DNA of 64,000 nucleotides, from the NCBI RefSeq assembly GCF_030518195.1, contig NZ_JAULSC010000009.1, forward strand, positions 81,280 through 145,279, given 5' to 3'. Each line of letters starts with the position of its first letter. The stretch's first letter is position 1. Below, in pieces: positions 39,345 to 46,224 of this stretch. Made by a program: the position numbers and the translations under genes. The notes under the pieces are model-generated. The model ran no database searches, was not told the DNA's origin, and worked only from the letters and a program-made list of their open reading frames with translations. The stretch comes from Nocardioides cremeus (lineage in GTDB: Bacteria > Actinomycetota > Actinomycetes > Propionibacteriales > Nocardioidaceae).

Positions 39345-40642
39345 GTGCCGATGCCGGGGACGACGACGAGTCGTTGGTCCTGTGGTCCGGTCCAGGTGTA
39401 GTGGCCGTGGTCCATGCGTCGGTAGCGCCACTGCTTGGTGGGGTCGGTGGTGGTCTTGGCCCGGTGATGTCGTCGGCAGAGTGGGGCGAGGTTGCCTGGG
39501 TGTGTCTGACCCGGTGGACCTCCGTGGGCGGGGTCGATCCAGGTGCTGATGTGGTCGAGGTCGCAGCGCCGTGCCGGGCGGCGGCAGTCGGGGAAGACGC
39601 AGTGCTGGTCGCGTTGGATGACCAGCTCGCGCATCCACTCCGGCGGGTCGTGGGCATCGATCGGGTCGCCGCGGTCGGGATCGAGCACCGGCGTCACCGT
39701 CACCCGCGCTCCGGCGAGCCAGTCACGGATCATCGCGCTGGTAGCCGGCCCGAGGTCCTCCACCCGCCCCAACGGCGCGATGTCACCCTCAGGGGTCGCG
39801 GTCAGGTGCACGTAGGCCTTGTACGGCCGCCCCGGTGCCGGGGTGTCGCCGTGGGCGCGGGCCCGGTCGACGATGACCTGCAGCGCCAGCACCCGACGCC
39901 GGGGCAGGGGCAGGTCGGGGTGGGTGGCCAGCAGGTCGTGGGCAATGCGACCCACGAGGTCCTGCAGGTCGGCCAGGGTGGCGGTGTCGCCGGTGATCTG
40001 CATCCACGAGGTCCCCAGCCAGCGTCCGTCACGCGCCCCGGCATGGGTCAGGGTCAAGTCCCACGACTCCCGCGCGGTCTCTTCGGCCTCTTCGTGGGCG
40101 TCGGTGTCGTAGCGGGCCCGGGCGGTCTCGACGAGCCGGGCCAGCACCACCGACCCGACCCGGTGCGCGCGGCCTGCGATCACGGCGTCGACGTAGGCGG
40201 CTGCGTCGGGTGAGAGGCCGCTGGTGGCTTGGGCGATGCTGCGGGCGCGCCACACGGGTACCTCGAGGGCCTCCACACGTGCCATCACCCGCGGCAGCCG
40301 GTGCGCCAGCTCGAGAGCGTCAGCCATCAGGGTCAGGGCGGCGGTGGTGGAGATCTCCATCGCCGCGGCGAGGGGTTCGGCGGAGAACGCCGCGATCATC
40401 GGGCGCCCGTCGCCGCCGATCTTCTCCGGGCAGTCCAGGTCGCCACCGACCTCCCCGAACCCCGCCGCCGACTTGGGGTCGTCGACGGTGTTGGTCTCGC
40501 ACCAGCGGATCGTGGCGTGCAGCACCGCCAGCGCCGCCGCGGCCTCGCGTGCCTTGGCCTGCTCGGCGAACCACAGCACCGAGTCCCGGTCCAGGTCATC
40601 GACCCGCACCGGACCACCCGCGAGGTCCGTCTCGATCAGCAT
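39317..40642 (-). CDS. DUF222 / HNH endonuclease domain protein (13E12-repeat type)
   Basis: About 441 residues. The N-terminal DUF222 domain is helical (ALELAHRLPRVMARVEALEVP, ARSIAQATSGL). The C-terminal HNH domain has CVFPDCRRPARRCDLDHI and NLAPLCRRHHRAK, with two Cys in the zinc knuckle and the catalytic His in DLDH. This family is numerous and repeated in actinobacterial genomes, and no cellular role is established. I chose ATG 40642; an in-frame TTG at 40654 adds four residues. The gene overlaps the end of helY by 28 bases and forms the left edge of an accessory patch. Confidence 0.88.
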   Translation of the reverse strand: MLIETDLAGGPVRVDDLDRDSVLWFAEQAKAREAAAALAVLHATIRWCETNTVDDPKSAAGFGEVGGDLDCPEKIGGDGRPMIAAFSAEPLAAAMEISTTAALTLMADALELAHRLPRVMARVEALEVPVWRARSIAQATSGLSPDAAAYVDAVIAGRAHRVGSVVLARLVETARARYDTDAHEEAEETARESWDLTLTHAGARDGRWLGTSWMQITGDTATLADLQDLVGRIAHDLLATHPDLPLPRRRVLALQVIVDRARAHGDTPAPGRPYKAYVHLTATPEGDIAPLGRVEDLGPATSAMIRDWLAGARVTVTPVLDPDRGDPIDAHDPPEWMRELVIQRDQHCVFPDCRRPARRCDLDHISTWIDPAHGGPPGQTHPGNLAPLCRRHHRAKTTTDPTKQWRYRRMDHGHYTWTGPQDQRLVVVPGIGTYSSSVTPE

Positions 40643-40801
40643 GCCGATACTCAAGCACCAGCCACCGACAGCCCCGCTGCGCCGCGGCTGTCACTGCTCG
40701 CGCAGGTGGTCCAGACCTGGCCGGCGCCCGTCGTGACCTGGCAATTCACCTGGACGTTGTAGGCAACGAACGCGTCACCGGTCACCTGGGCACGAGGGAG
40801 C

Positions 40802-41417
40802 ATGCTGATGCTGGACACCTGTGGTCGGACCGCCCCCAGCATCCGGTTCGTGGTGGGCGTCCTCCTGCTGGGTGTGGTTGCCAGCGTCCTGCTGGTCGTC
40901 GCGTTGAGTCCGAGGAACCGTTCTGCAGACGGTCCGGTTCCCGCTGGACCGGAGCACGGATTCTCAGTGACGCGACCGACCGGCACCGTCCTCACCGACG
41001 GCTTCGAGGTGCTGTACGTCGAGGGCGAGGCCCCCGCTGTCATCTCCGACGTGGAGCTGGTCAACGCCGAGGGGTTCCGGCTCCTCGGCGCCATGGTCGC
41101 CGGTGCGGACCGGAAGTTCGACGCGGTCCAGCTGGTCGACCGGTGGCCGCCTGTCGCGGATGAGCTCGACGGTGTGGAGCTCATCGATGCCATCGGGGCG
41201 ACACTCAGCCCGACCAGCGAGAACGAGAGGGGATGGGAGCTGTTCCTCGGCATCGAAGGTGACGGGTGAAGGCCTGCTGATCCGCGATGGAGTCCGCGTC
41301 GACTACGAGGTGGACGGCCATCTGTTCACTGTCGAGCTGCCCGCACAGCTGGTGGTGTGCACAGACGCCTCCCTCGAGGTCAGGAAGCAGTGCCCTCTGC
41401 ACCCCACGCGCTCCTGA
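40802..41417 (+). pseudogene. Frameshifted gene for a membrane-anchored protein
   Basis: The first frame (40802-41269, 155 codons) has a membrane anchor at about 14-36 (FVVGVLLLGVVASVLLVVAL) and an extracytoplasmic domain ending GWELFLGIEGDG before an early TGA. Directly after, the frame shifted by one base (from about 41255 to 41417) continues with protein-like sequence: GEGLLIRDGVRVDYEVDG, HLFTVELPAQLVVC and a final Cys near KQCPLHP. Together they would make an intact protein of about 204 residues. Either one base was lost or gained near 41252-41268 (GAAGGTGACGGGTGAAGG) or it is a sequencing error. I recognise no family. Confidence 0.65.
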
Positions 41418-41497
41418 GCGCTGGCGCTTCCTGTTCGCGGCCCGGGACTACGGGCGTCCAGGCCCCTGGAAGACCTGGAGAGTCCGGGCGCGTCTAA

Positions 41498-42007
41498 TCA
41501 GGTGGACTCCGCGACCGTTCGCCCGGATCCCGACTGACCCTGTCGGCGCGCTGGGAAGACGAGCGCCGTGCCGGTCAGCACCAGGGTGACCACGGCGGCT
41601 GCCAGCCATGCCAAGTGGGTGTTGAGGGCGTGGGGGACGAACATCGTGTATCCCACTCCGACGAGGGTCACGACCAAGACGAGCAGCGCCGGCGGCCACA
41701 CCCGACGCAGGGCGACCACCAGTGCCGCGGCAGGCACCCAGTAGGACACCTCGCTGGCGAGGCTGTCGAGGTCGCGCACGGCGGCCGCCGGGGCCTCCGC
41801 GAACGGCACCGCGTCCACCCAGTCGGCGAAGAACATCGCCATGCAATGGAACACCAGGACCGCAACCGCCGCCGCAGCCACCACGAGGTCGCCCCTCGAG
41901 ACCGCGCGGGATCGGCTTCGCCAGAGTGGACGCCGAGCGACCAGCCTTGCTCCGGCCAAGACGATGGCCGTCGCCGCCAGCACTCCCCAGTAGATCGGTT
42001 GGTCCAC
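41498..42007 (-). CDS. Hypothetical membrane protein, four helices
   Basis: A 169-residue polytopic membrane protein. Predicted helices are at about 5-24 (WGVLAATAIVLAGARLV), 40-60 (VVAAAAVAVLVFHCMAMFFA), 90-125 (WVPAAALVVALRR, ALLVLVVTLVGVGYTMFV) and 132-152 (AWLAAAVVTLVLTGTALV). I recognise no family. I chose GTG 42007 because AAGGTGG lies 7 bases upstream; TTG 42013 is the alternative. It lies in the accessory patch, convergent with the frameshifted gene. Confidence 0.6.
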   Translation of the reverse strand: MDQPIYWGVLAATAIVLAGARLVARRPLWRSRSRAVSRGDLVVAAAAVAVLVFHCMAMFFADWVDAVPFAEAPAAAVRDLDSLASEVSYWVPAAALVVALRRVWPPALLVLVVTLVGVGYTMFVPHALNTHLAWLAAAVVTLVLTGTALVFPARRQGQSGSGRTVAEST

Positions 42008-42028
42008 CGTCAAACCACCTTACGATTT

Positions 42029-42166
42029 GTGTGGCGCGACTCGTTCGACGACGAGCAGATGGCCTCGGACCTCTCCACACTAGCGCCGGAACAAGCCGCG
42101 TTCTGGCAGCCGATTCGGGCTCACGCGCCGCGAGTCATGGCTGTGGGTGCCGCTGCCCACGGCTAG
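42029..42166 (+). pseudogene. Possible gene remnant (45 codons)
   Basis: A short open stretch from GTG 42029 translates to protein-like, non-repetitive sequence (VWRDSFDDEQMASDLSTL, PEQAAFWQPIRAHAPRV). It looks more natural than the Arg/Pro-rich shadow frames around it and recalls the N-terminus of some GNAT acetyltransferases. It ends at a TAG shared with the promoter hexamer of the next gene. It is too short to function as such a domain, so if real it is a truncated remnant. Confidence 0.25.
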
Positions 42167-42175
42167 CCTCCCTGG

Positions 42176-42481
42176 GTGACCACGACACTCCGCGAGACAC
42201 CGCGCCGGGCCTTCGCCGTGCCGGCTTTCTCGGGCGTCCTGGTCGGCATCGCCGCCGTAGCCGTTGCCTGCTTCGTGCTGGTGCCCCGCCATGGAGACCT
42301 GTCGCCACTGGTCGAGGCCGTCGTCGCCGTGAGCGGTTCGGTCGCCCTGGGCGGACTCGCGCTGTGTGTGTCCTCGAGGACTCGTGCCCTGGGGGCAGGC
42401 GTGGCCGCGGGAGCGGTCCTGGGGCTGTTCCTGGCCTGGAGCGCGCTCATCATCTTCGTGTTCGTCTTCATCGGGCACTGA
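42176..42481 (+). CDS. Small membrane protein, three helices
   Basis: A 101-residue hydrophobic protein with predicted helices at about 15-36 (PAFSGVLVGIAAVAVACFVLV), 44-65 (LVEAVVAVSGSVALGGLALCV) and 72-98 (LGAGVAAGAVLGLFLAWSALIIFVFVF). I recognise no family. The GTG start is supported by TAGCCT (42164-42169) ending 6 bases upstream, the same leaderless arrangement as in core genes. That argues it is a real gene. A short hairpin follows the stop. Confidence 0.65.
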   Translation: MTTTLRETPRRAFAVPAFSGVLVGIAAVAVACFVLVPRHGDLSPLVEAVVAVSGSVALGGLALCVSSRTRALGAGVAAGAVLGLFLAWSALIIFVFVFIGH

Positions 42482-42484
42482 AGG

Positions 42485-42500
42485 GGACGACGACTCGTCC
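42485..42500. terminator. Hairpin between convergent small membrane protein and anti-sigma-like genes
   Basis: A 6-bp perfect stem, GGACGA (42485-42490) and TCGTCC (42495-42500), with a 4-base loop starts 3 bases after the stop codon. The convergent gene ends at 42543. There is no T-tract. Confidence 0.4.
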
Positions 42501-42542
42501 TCCGTTGCGGGTGCTCGCTCCGGCCGCGGCGGAGATCCCCGA

Positions 42543-43325
42543 TCAGCGAGCGACGCTGTTGCCCAGCTGCAGGGTGAAGGTGTCGAGGAGCGTGGTGCCG
42601 TCCTCGGCGTAGACGTTGTGTATCGGCCCGTGGCCCAGCGCTGCCCAGCGATTCTGCCACTCGATGGCTTGCTCGGGAGTAGCCGGAGACTGCTCGCCGT
42701 TCAGCGTGTAGCCCAGCAGGCCGTGGTCCCCGGCCGTGGCCGCCAGGTCGGGCGCCCGGGAGCCGAGTGGTTCACCGGGTCGGTAGACGACGCCGCGGGT
42801 CAGTACCCCGACGCGGGTGCCGTCGGCGTCGTCGACGGGAACGGTCAGGGCACCGGTCGATGACAGGTAGCCGGCCGCGGTGAGGTCGTCGACCAGGCGG
42901 TCGCATCGAGGCCGGGTCGAGCAGCGGTAGACGCTGTCGCTCATGTCGGCGACGGACACGTACCCCCGGGTGCCGTCGTCGGCGACGACGGGGAACGTGC
43001 CGGCCGGCGACGTCTGCCCGTCCCACCCCTCGCTCATCCACCCACGGTTGCCCGGCGGCTCCGCGTCGAGGCTCGGGTCCGAGCGCTTCGTGACCTCCGG
43101 CGCGACGGGGGTGGCGGGGTCGAGTGCCGCCTCCCTGACGCCGACACCGAGGAGGAACGCGGCCGCGACCGTGGCCACGCCGAGCCCGGCGGCGGCTGCT
43201 CCCAGACAGGCGCGCGCCCGGCGTCGGCGGCGACGGGACGCGGCCAGGACTCGGCCGACCGGTGGGGCCGCGACGGGGATGTCATCGGCTGCGCGGGCGA
43301 CCAGCTCGCCGAGGTCGTTGCTCAT
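42543..43325 (-). CDS. Membrane-anchored protein, probable anti-sigma factor
   Basis: 260 residues. The N-terminal ~38 residues are cytoplasmic and end in a run of Arg (SRRRRRRARA), followed by one membrane helix (about 39-62, ACLGAAAAGLGVATVAAAFLLGVGV). The extracytoplasmic domain has only one close Cys pair (YRCSTRPRCDRL, near 133-141). It lacks the HxxxCxxC zinc anti-sigma motif. The probable role comes from context: it is translated from an ATG overlapping the sigma-factor stop by 4 bases, the usual layout for a sigma factor and its membrane regulator. Confidence 0.65.
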   Translation of the reverse strand: MSNDLGELVARAADDIPVAAPPVGRVLAASRRRRRRARACLGAAAAGLGVATVAAAFLLGVGVREAALDPATPVAPEVTKRSDPSLDAEPPGNRGWMSEGWDGQTSPAGTFPVVADDGTRGYVSVADMSDSVYRCSTRPRCDRLVDDLTAAGYLSSTGALTVPVDDADGTRVGVLTRGVVYRPGEPLGSRAPDLAATAGDHGLLGYTLNGEQSPATPEQAIEWQNRWAALGHGPIHNVYAEDGTTLLDTFTLQLGNSVAR

Positions 43326-43855
43326 CGCTCTGCGTCCGTTCGTAGGGGGCTGAGGAGGGGGTCGGTGGCCAGGGCTGCCATGGCTCTCGACAGCCGGCTC
43401 TTGACCGTGCCCGCGGCGATGTCGAGGACCTCCGCCGTCTGCTGCTCCGAGAGGTCGCAGAAGTGGCGCAGCACGACCACCTGCCGCTGGACGAGCGGCA
43501 ACCGAGCCAGCGCCTCGCGGACCCCGTGGGACACGGACACGGACTCTGCGACGTCACCGCCCGCGCACGGCACGCCGTGACGGCCGTGCTGGGCTGCCAG
43601 GTCGGTCGGCACCTCACCGCGCCACCGGCGACGTCGGCTCGCACGCATCCGGTTGACCAGGATGCGGTGCACGTAGGCCGCAGGGTCCCGAGCGCCCTGC
43701 ACGCGGCCCCAACGGCGGTGACTGTCCACCAACGCCGCCTGGGCGAGGTCCTCAGCGGCGTGCAGGTCCGCCCCCATCAAGACCGCTGCGCGCACCAGTC
43801 CCGCCCAGCGAGCAGTCATGAACGCCTCGAAGTCGGCGGTCTCCTCAGGTGTCAC
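43322..43855 (-). CDS. SigE-family (ECF-like) RNA polymerase sigma factor
   Basis: A 177-residue group 4 sigma factor of the actinobacterial SigE family. Region 2 spans about 5-75 (FEAFMTARWAGLVRAAVLM, DLAQAALVDSHRRW). Region 4 spans about 110-165 (ALARLPLVQRQVVVLRHF, TAEVLDIAAGTVKSRLSRAMAAL), with a helix-turn-helix. The frame is open upstream, but the GTG at 43855 gives the usual family start (TPEETADFEAF). Upstream on the minus strand GGAACC (43886-43891) resembles an ECF -35 box, suggesting self-activation. It forms an operon with the membrane protein. Confidence 0.9.
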   Translation of the reverse strand: MTPEETADFEAFMTARWAGLVRAAVLMGADLHAAEDLAQAALVDSHRRWGRVQGARDPAAYVHRILVNRMRASRRRRWRGEVPTDLAAQHGRHGVPCAGGDVAESVSVSHGVREALARLPLVQRQVVVLRHFCDLSEQQTAEVLDIAAGTVKSRLSRAMAALATDPLLSPLRTDAER

Positions 43856-43932
43856 AGAGGTAAAGATGCCCCAGCGGTGCCGTTCGGTTCCATCGGCTCT
43901 CCCGCCGCCACGTCCGGCGTACCGTGGAGACC

Positions 43933-44721
43933 ATGGACACCGTCGAGGTGGACGGCCTGCGCCTCGCCTACCGACGACGCGGTCACGGTCGGAGAGTGAT
44001 GTTCGTGCACGGTGGCGCCGAGGACAGCCGTACCTGGACGCCACAGCTCGAGGCGCTCGCCGACGAGTTCACGGTGATCGCCTGGGACGAGCCCGGCGCG
44101 GGAGGATCCGACGACGTGCCCGACGGCTTCGGCCTCTCCGACTACGCCGACTGCCTCGCCGGGATGATCCGCGCGCTCGGCGTCTCCCCAGTGGCGGTGG
44201 TCGGGCTCTCGTGGGGCACCACCGTGGTCCTCGAGCTGTACCGACGCCACCCCACGTCGATCCGTCGCATGGTCCTGGCCGACGGGTACGCCGGGTGGCG
44301 CGGGTCGCTGGGCGCCCGGGAGGCCGATGCCAGGCTGGCCGGCGTGCGCGCGGCGATGGCCGAGCCGGGGGAGCGGTTCGACCCGACCCTGCCCGGCCTC
44401 TTCGCGGGTGACCCACCTGCACGGTTCGTGCCCCTGCTGGAGGCGATGGCGGCGAACGTCAGGCCCAGGAGCATGGTGACCGCCCTGACCGCGATGGCGC
44501 AGGCCGACCTCACCGACGTGCTGCCGACGATCCGGGTGCCCACCCAGCTGGTCTGGGGTGAGCTCGACGTGCGCTCACCGCTGGCGGTCGCCCACGAGCT
44601 CGAGCGCCGGATCCCCGGGGCGACCCTGGCAGTCATCCCCGACTGTGGACACGTCAGCAACCTCGAGGCACCACACATGTTCAACGAGGTCGTGCGGGAC
44701 TTCCTGGGCCGCCCTGACTGA
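43933..44721 (+). CDS. Alpha/beta hydrolase
   Basis: A 262-residue alpha/beta-fold hydrolase. Oxyanion-hole segment VHGGAED (near 24-30), nucleophile elbow GLSWGT (Ser near 92), Asp in WGELDVRSP (near 212) and His in DCGHVSN (near 238) form a complete catalytic triad. The substrate is unknown. ATG 43933 is preferred over GTG 43924 because TACCGT (43920-43925) ends 7 bases upstream. It is divergent from the sigma-factor gene, with only 77 bases between starts, so the sigma factor could regulate it. Confidence 0.87.
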   Translation: MDTVEVDGLRLAYRRRGHGRRVMFVHGGAEDSRTWTPQLEALADEFTVIAWDEPGAGGSDDVPDGFGLSDYADCLAGMIRALGVSPVAVVGLSWGTTVVLELYRRHPTSIRRMVLADGYAGWRGSLGAREADARLAGVRAAMAEPGERFDPTLPGLFAGDPPARFVPLLEAMAANVRPRSMVTALTAMAQADLTDVLPTIRVPTQLVWGELDVRSPLAVAHELERRIPGATLAVIPDCGHVSNLEAPHMFNEVVRDFLGRPD

Positions 44722-44723
44722 CG

Positions 44724-45656
44724 TCACCGCCCGGCGAGCACCGCGTTCAACCGCTCCACCGGGCTGTCGAGGCCCCACCGCTCGGTGAGCTCGGCGAGAC
44801 GCTCGGGGTCGGCGGGGGAGTGCGGCAGCGCGAAGCCGGTGCGGTCGAGGTCGAGCGAGCGGCGTACGGCGACGACCTCGGGCGCCACGGCCAGGTAGTC
44901 GGCCGCGGCCTTGATCTTGGCCCGCGGTCCGGGACCCATCCCCGAGTCGGGATCCTCGGCGGCGGCGATGATGCCGGCCATGTCGCCGTGGCGGGCCAGC
45001 AGCGTCGCGGCGGTCTTCTCGCCGACGCCCTTGACCCCGGGGAGCCCGTCGGAGGCGTCGCCACGCATGGTGGAGAAGTCGGCGTACTGCGCGGCCTCGA
45101 CGTCGTACTTGGCGCGCACCCACGCGTTGTCGACCCGCTCGTGCCTGCCCACCCCGCGGGCGATGTAGAGCACACGCACGTCGGCCTCGTCGTCGACGAG
45201 CTGGAAGAGGTCGCGGTCGCCGGTGACGATGTCGACCGGCTGGCCGGCACCGGTCGCCAGGGTGCCGATCACGTCGTCGGCCTCCGCCTCGGGGGCACCC
45301 ACGACCTTGATGCCGTAGGCGGCCAGCACGTCGCGGATGATCGGGACCTGCACCTGCAGCGGGTCGGGGACCTCCTCGACGTCGGGGGCGGTCTCGACCT
45401 CCTCCTCGACACGGTGCGCCTTGTAGGTCGGCACCAGGTCGACGCGCCACTGCGGGCGCCAGTCGTCGTCCCAGCAGCAGACCAGGTCGGTGGGGCGGTA
45501 CTCGTCGACGAGCCGGGTGATGAAGTCGAGCAGGCCCCGCACGGCGTTGACCGGGGTGGTCCCGTCGGGCGCCAGGATCTCCGGCACCCCGAAGAAGGCC
45601 CGGAAGTACATCGAGGCGGTGTCGAGGAGCATCAGACGGCCGGGCTGCTGGGTCAC
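44724..45656 (-). CDS. 5'-3' exonuclease (FEN/PolA N-terminal type)
   Basis: A 310-residue stand-alone 5'-nuclease. Metal-binding acidic residues lie in MLLDTASMYFRAFF (N-terminus), VCCWDDDWRPQWR, PEAEADDVIGTLA, VTGDRDLFQLV and MRGDASDGLPGVKGVGEKTA (with the helix-hairpin-helix DNA-binding motif). It removes RNA primers or flaps in replication and repair. The GTG start has AAGACT 6 bases upstream, one base off the common -10 hexamer. It is convergent with the hydrolase (2-base gap) and divergent from the Lrp gene. Confidence 0.93.
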   Translation of the reverse strand: MTQQPGRLMLLDTASMYFRAFFGVPEILAPDGTTPVNAVRGLLDFITRLVDEYRPTDLVCCWDDDWRPQWRVDLVPTYKAHRVEEEVETAPDVEEVPDPLQVQVPIIRDVLAAYGIKVVGAPEAEADDVIGTLATGAGQPVDIVTGDRDLFQLVDDEADVRVLYIARGVGRHERVDNAWVRAKYDVEAAQYADFSTMRGDASDGLPGVKGVGEKTAATLLARHGDMAGIIAAAEDPDSGMGPGPRAKIKAAADYLAVAPEVVAVRRSLDLDRTGFALPHSPADPERLAELTERWGLDSPVERLNAVLAGR

Positions 45657-45717
45657 CGGCGCAGTCTTGCAGGGGTCGTGACGGTGCCGCGACCCCGCCG
45701 GGCACTAGGGTGAAGGC

Positions 45718-46194
45718 GTGAGCCATCCCGGAGTCGAGGCGACCGACCGCAAGATCTTGGCCCTGCTGGCCCACGACGGCCGGATGTCCTTCACCGACCT
45801 CGGCAAGGCGACCGGTCTGTCCACCTCCGCGGTGCACCAGCGGGTCAAGCGGCTCGAGCAGCGCGACCTGATCCAGGGCTACGGCGCCACCATCAACCAC
45901 GCCGAGATCGGGGTGCCGCTCGCGGCCTTCATCTCGATCCGCCCGATCGACCCCTCGCAGCCCGACGACTGCGCGGCCCGCCTCGAGCACATCGAGGAGA
46001 TCGAGTCGTGCTGGTCGGTGGCGGGGGAGGAGTCCTACGTGCTGCTGGTGCGCTGCACCTCGCCGGCCGCCCTGGAGGACCTGCTCGCCCGGGTCCGGGC
46101 CGCGGCCAACGTCTCGACCCGCACCACGATCGTGCTCACCACCTACTACGAGAACCGGCCGGTCGCCGGCCCCGCGGCGGACCCGGAGGCCTGA
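45718..46194 (+). CDS. Lrp/AsnC family transcriptional regulator
   Basis: A 158-residue regulator. The N-terminal helix-turn-helix (DRKILALLAHDGRMSFTDLGKATGLSTSAVHQRVKRLE, about 10-47) is followed by the RAM ligand-binding domain (VPLAAFISIRPID, CWSVAGEESYVLLVRCTS). The family usually senses amino acids. The GTG start is supported by TAGGGT (45706-45711) ending 6 bases upstream. It is convergent with the KamA-like gene, 30 bases away, so an amino-acid-responsive link to that enzyme is plausible. Confidence 0.93.
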   Translation: MSHPGVEATDRKILALLAHDGRMSFTDLGKATGLSTSAVHQRVKRLEQRDLIQGYGATINHAEIGVPLAAFISIRPIDPSQPDDCAARLEHIEEIESCWSVAGEESYVLLVRCTSPAALEDLLARVRAAANVSTRTTIVLTTYYENRPVAGPAADPEA

Positions 46195-46224
46195 GCCCCC
46201 GGGCCGCCCCGCCCGCCGGGCCGG

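Noticed and set aside
41103..41250. The N-terminal part of the short frame 41103-41417 as a gene of its own
   Set aside because: Its first ~50 codons are Ser/Arg-rich shadow sequence inside the first frame of the split gene. Only the part after about 41255 is protein-like and belongs to the frameshifted gene.
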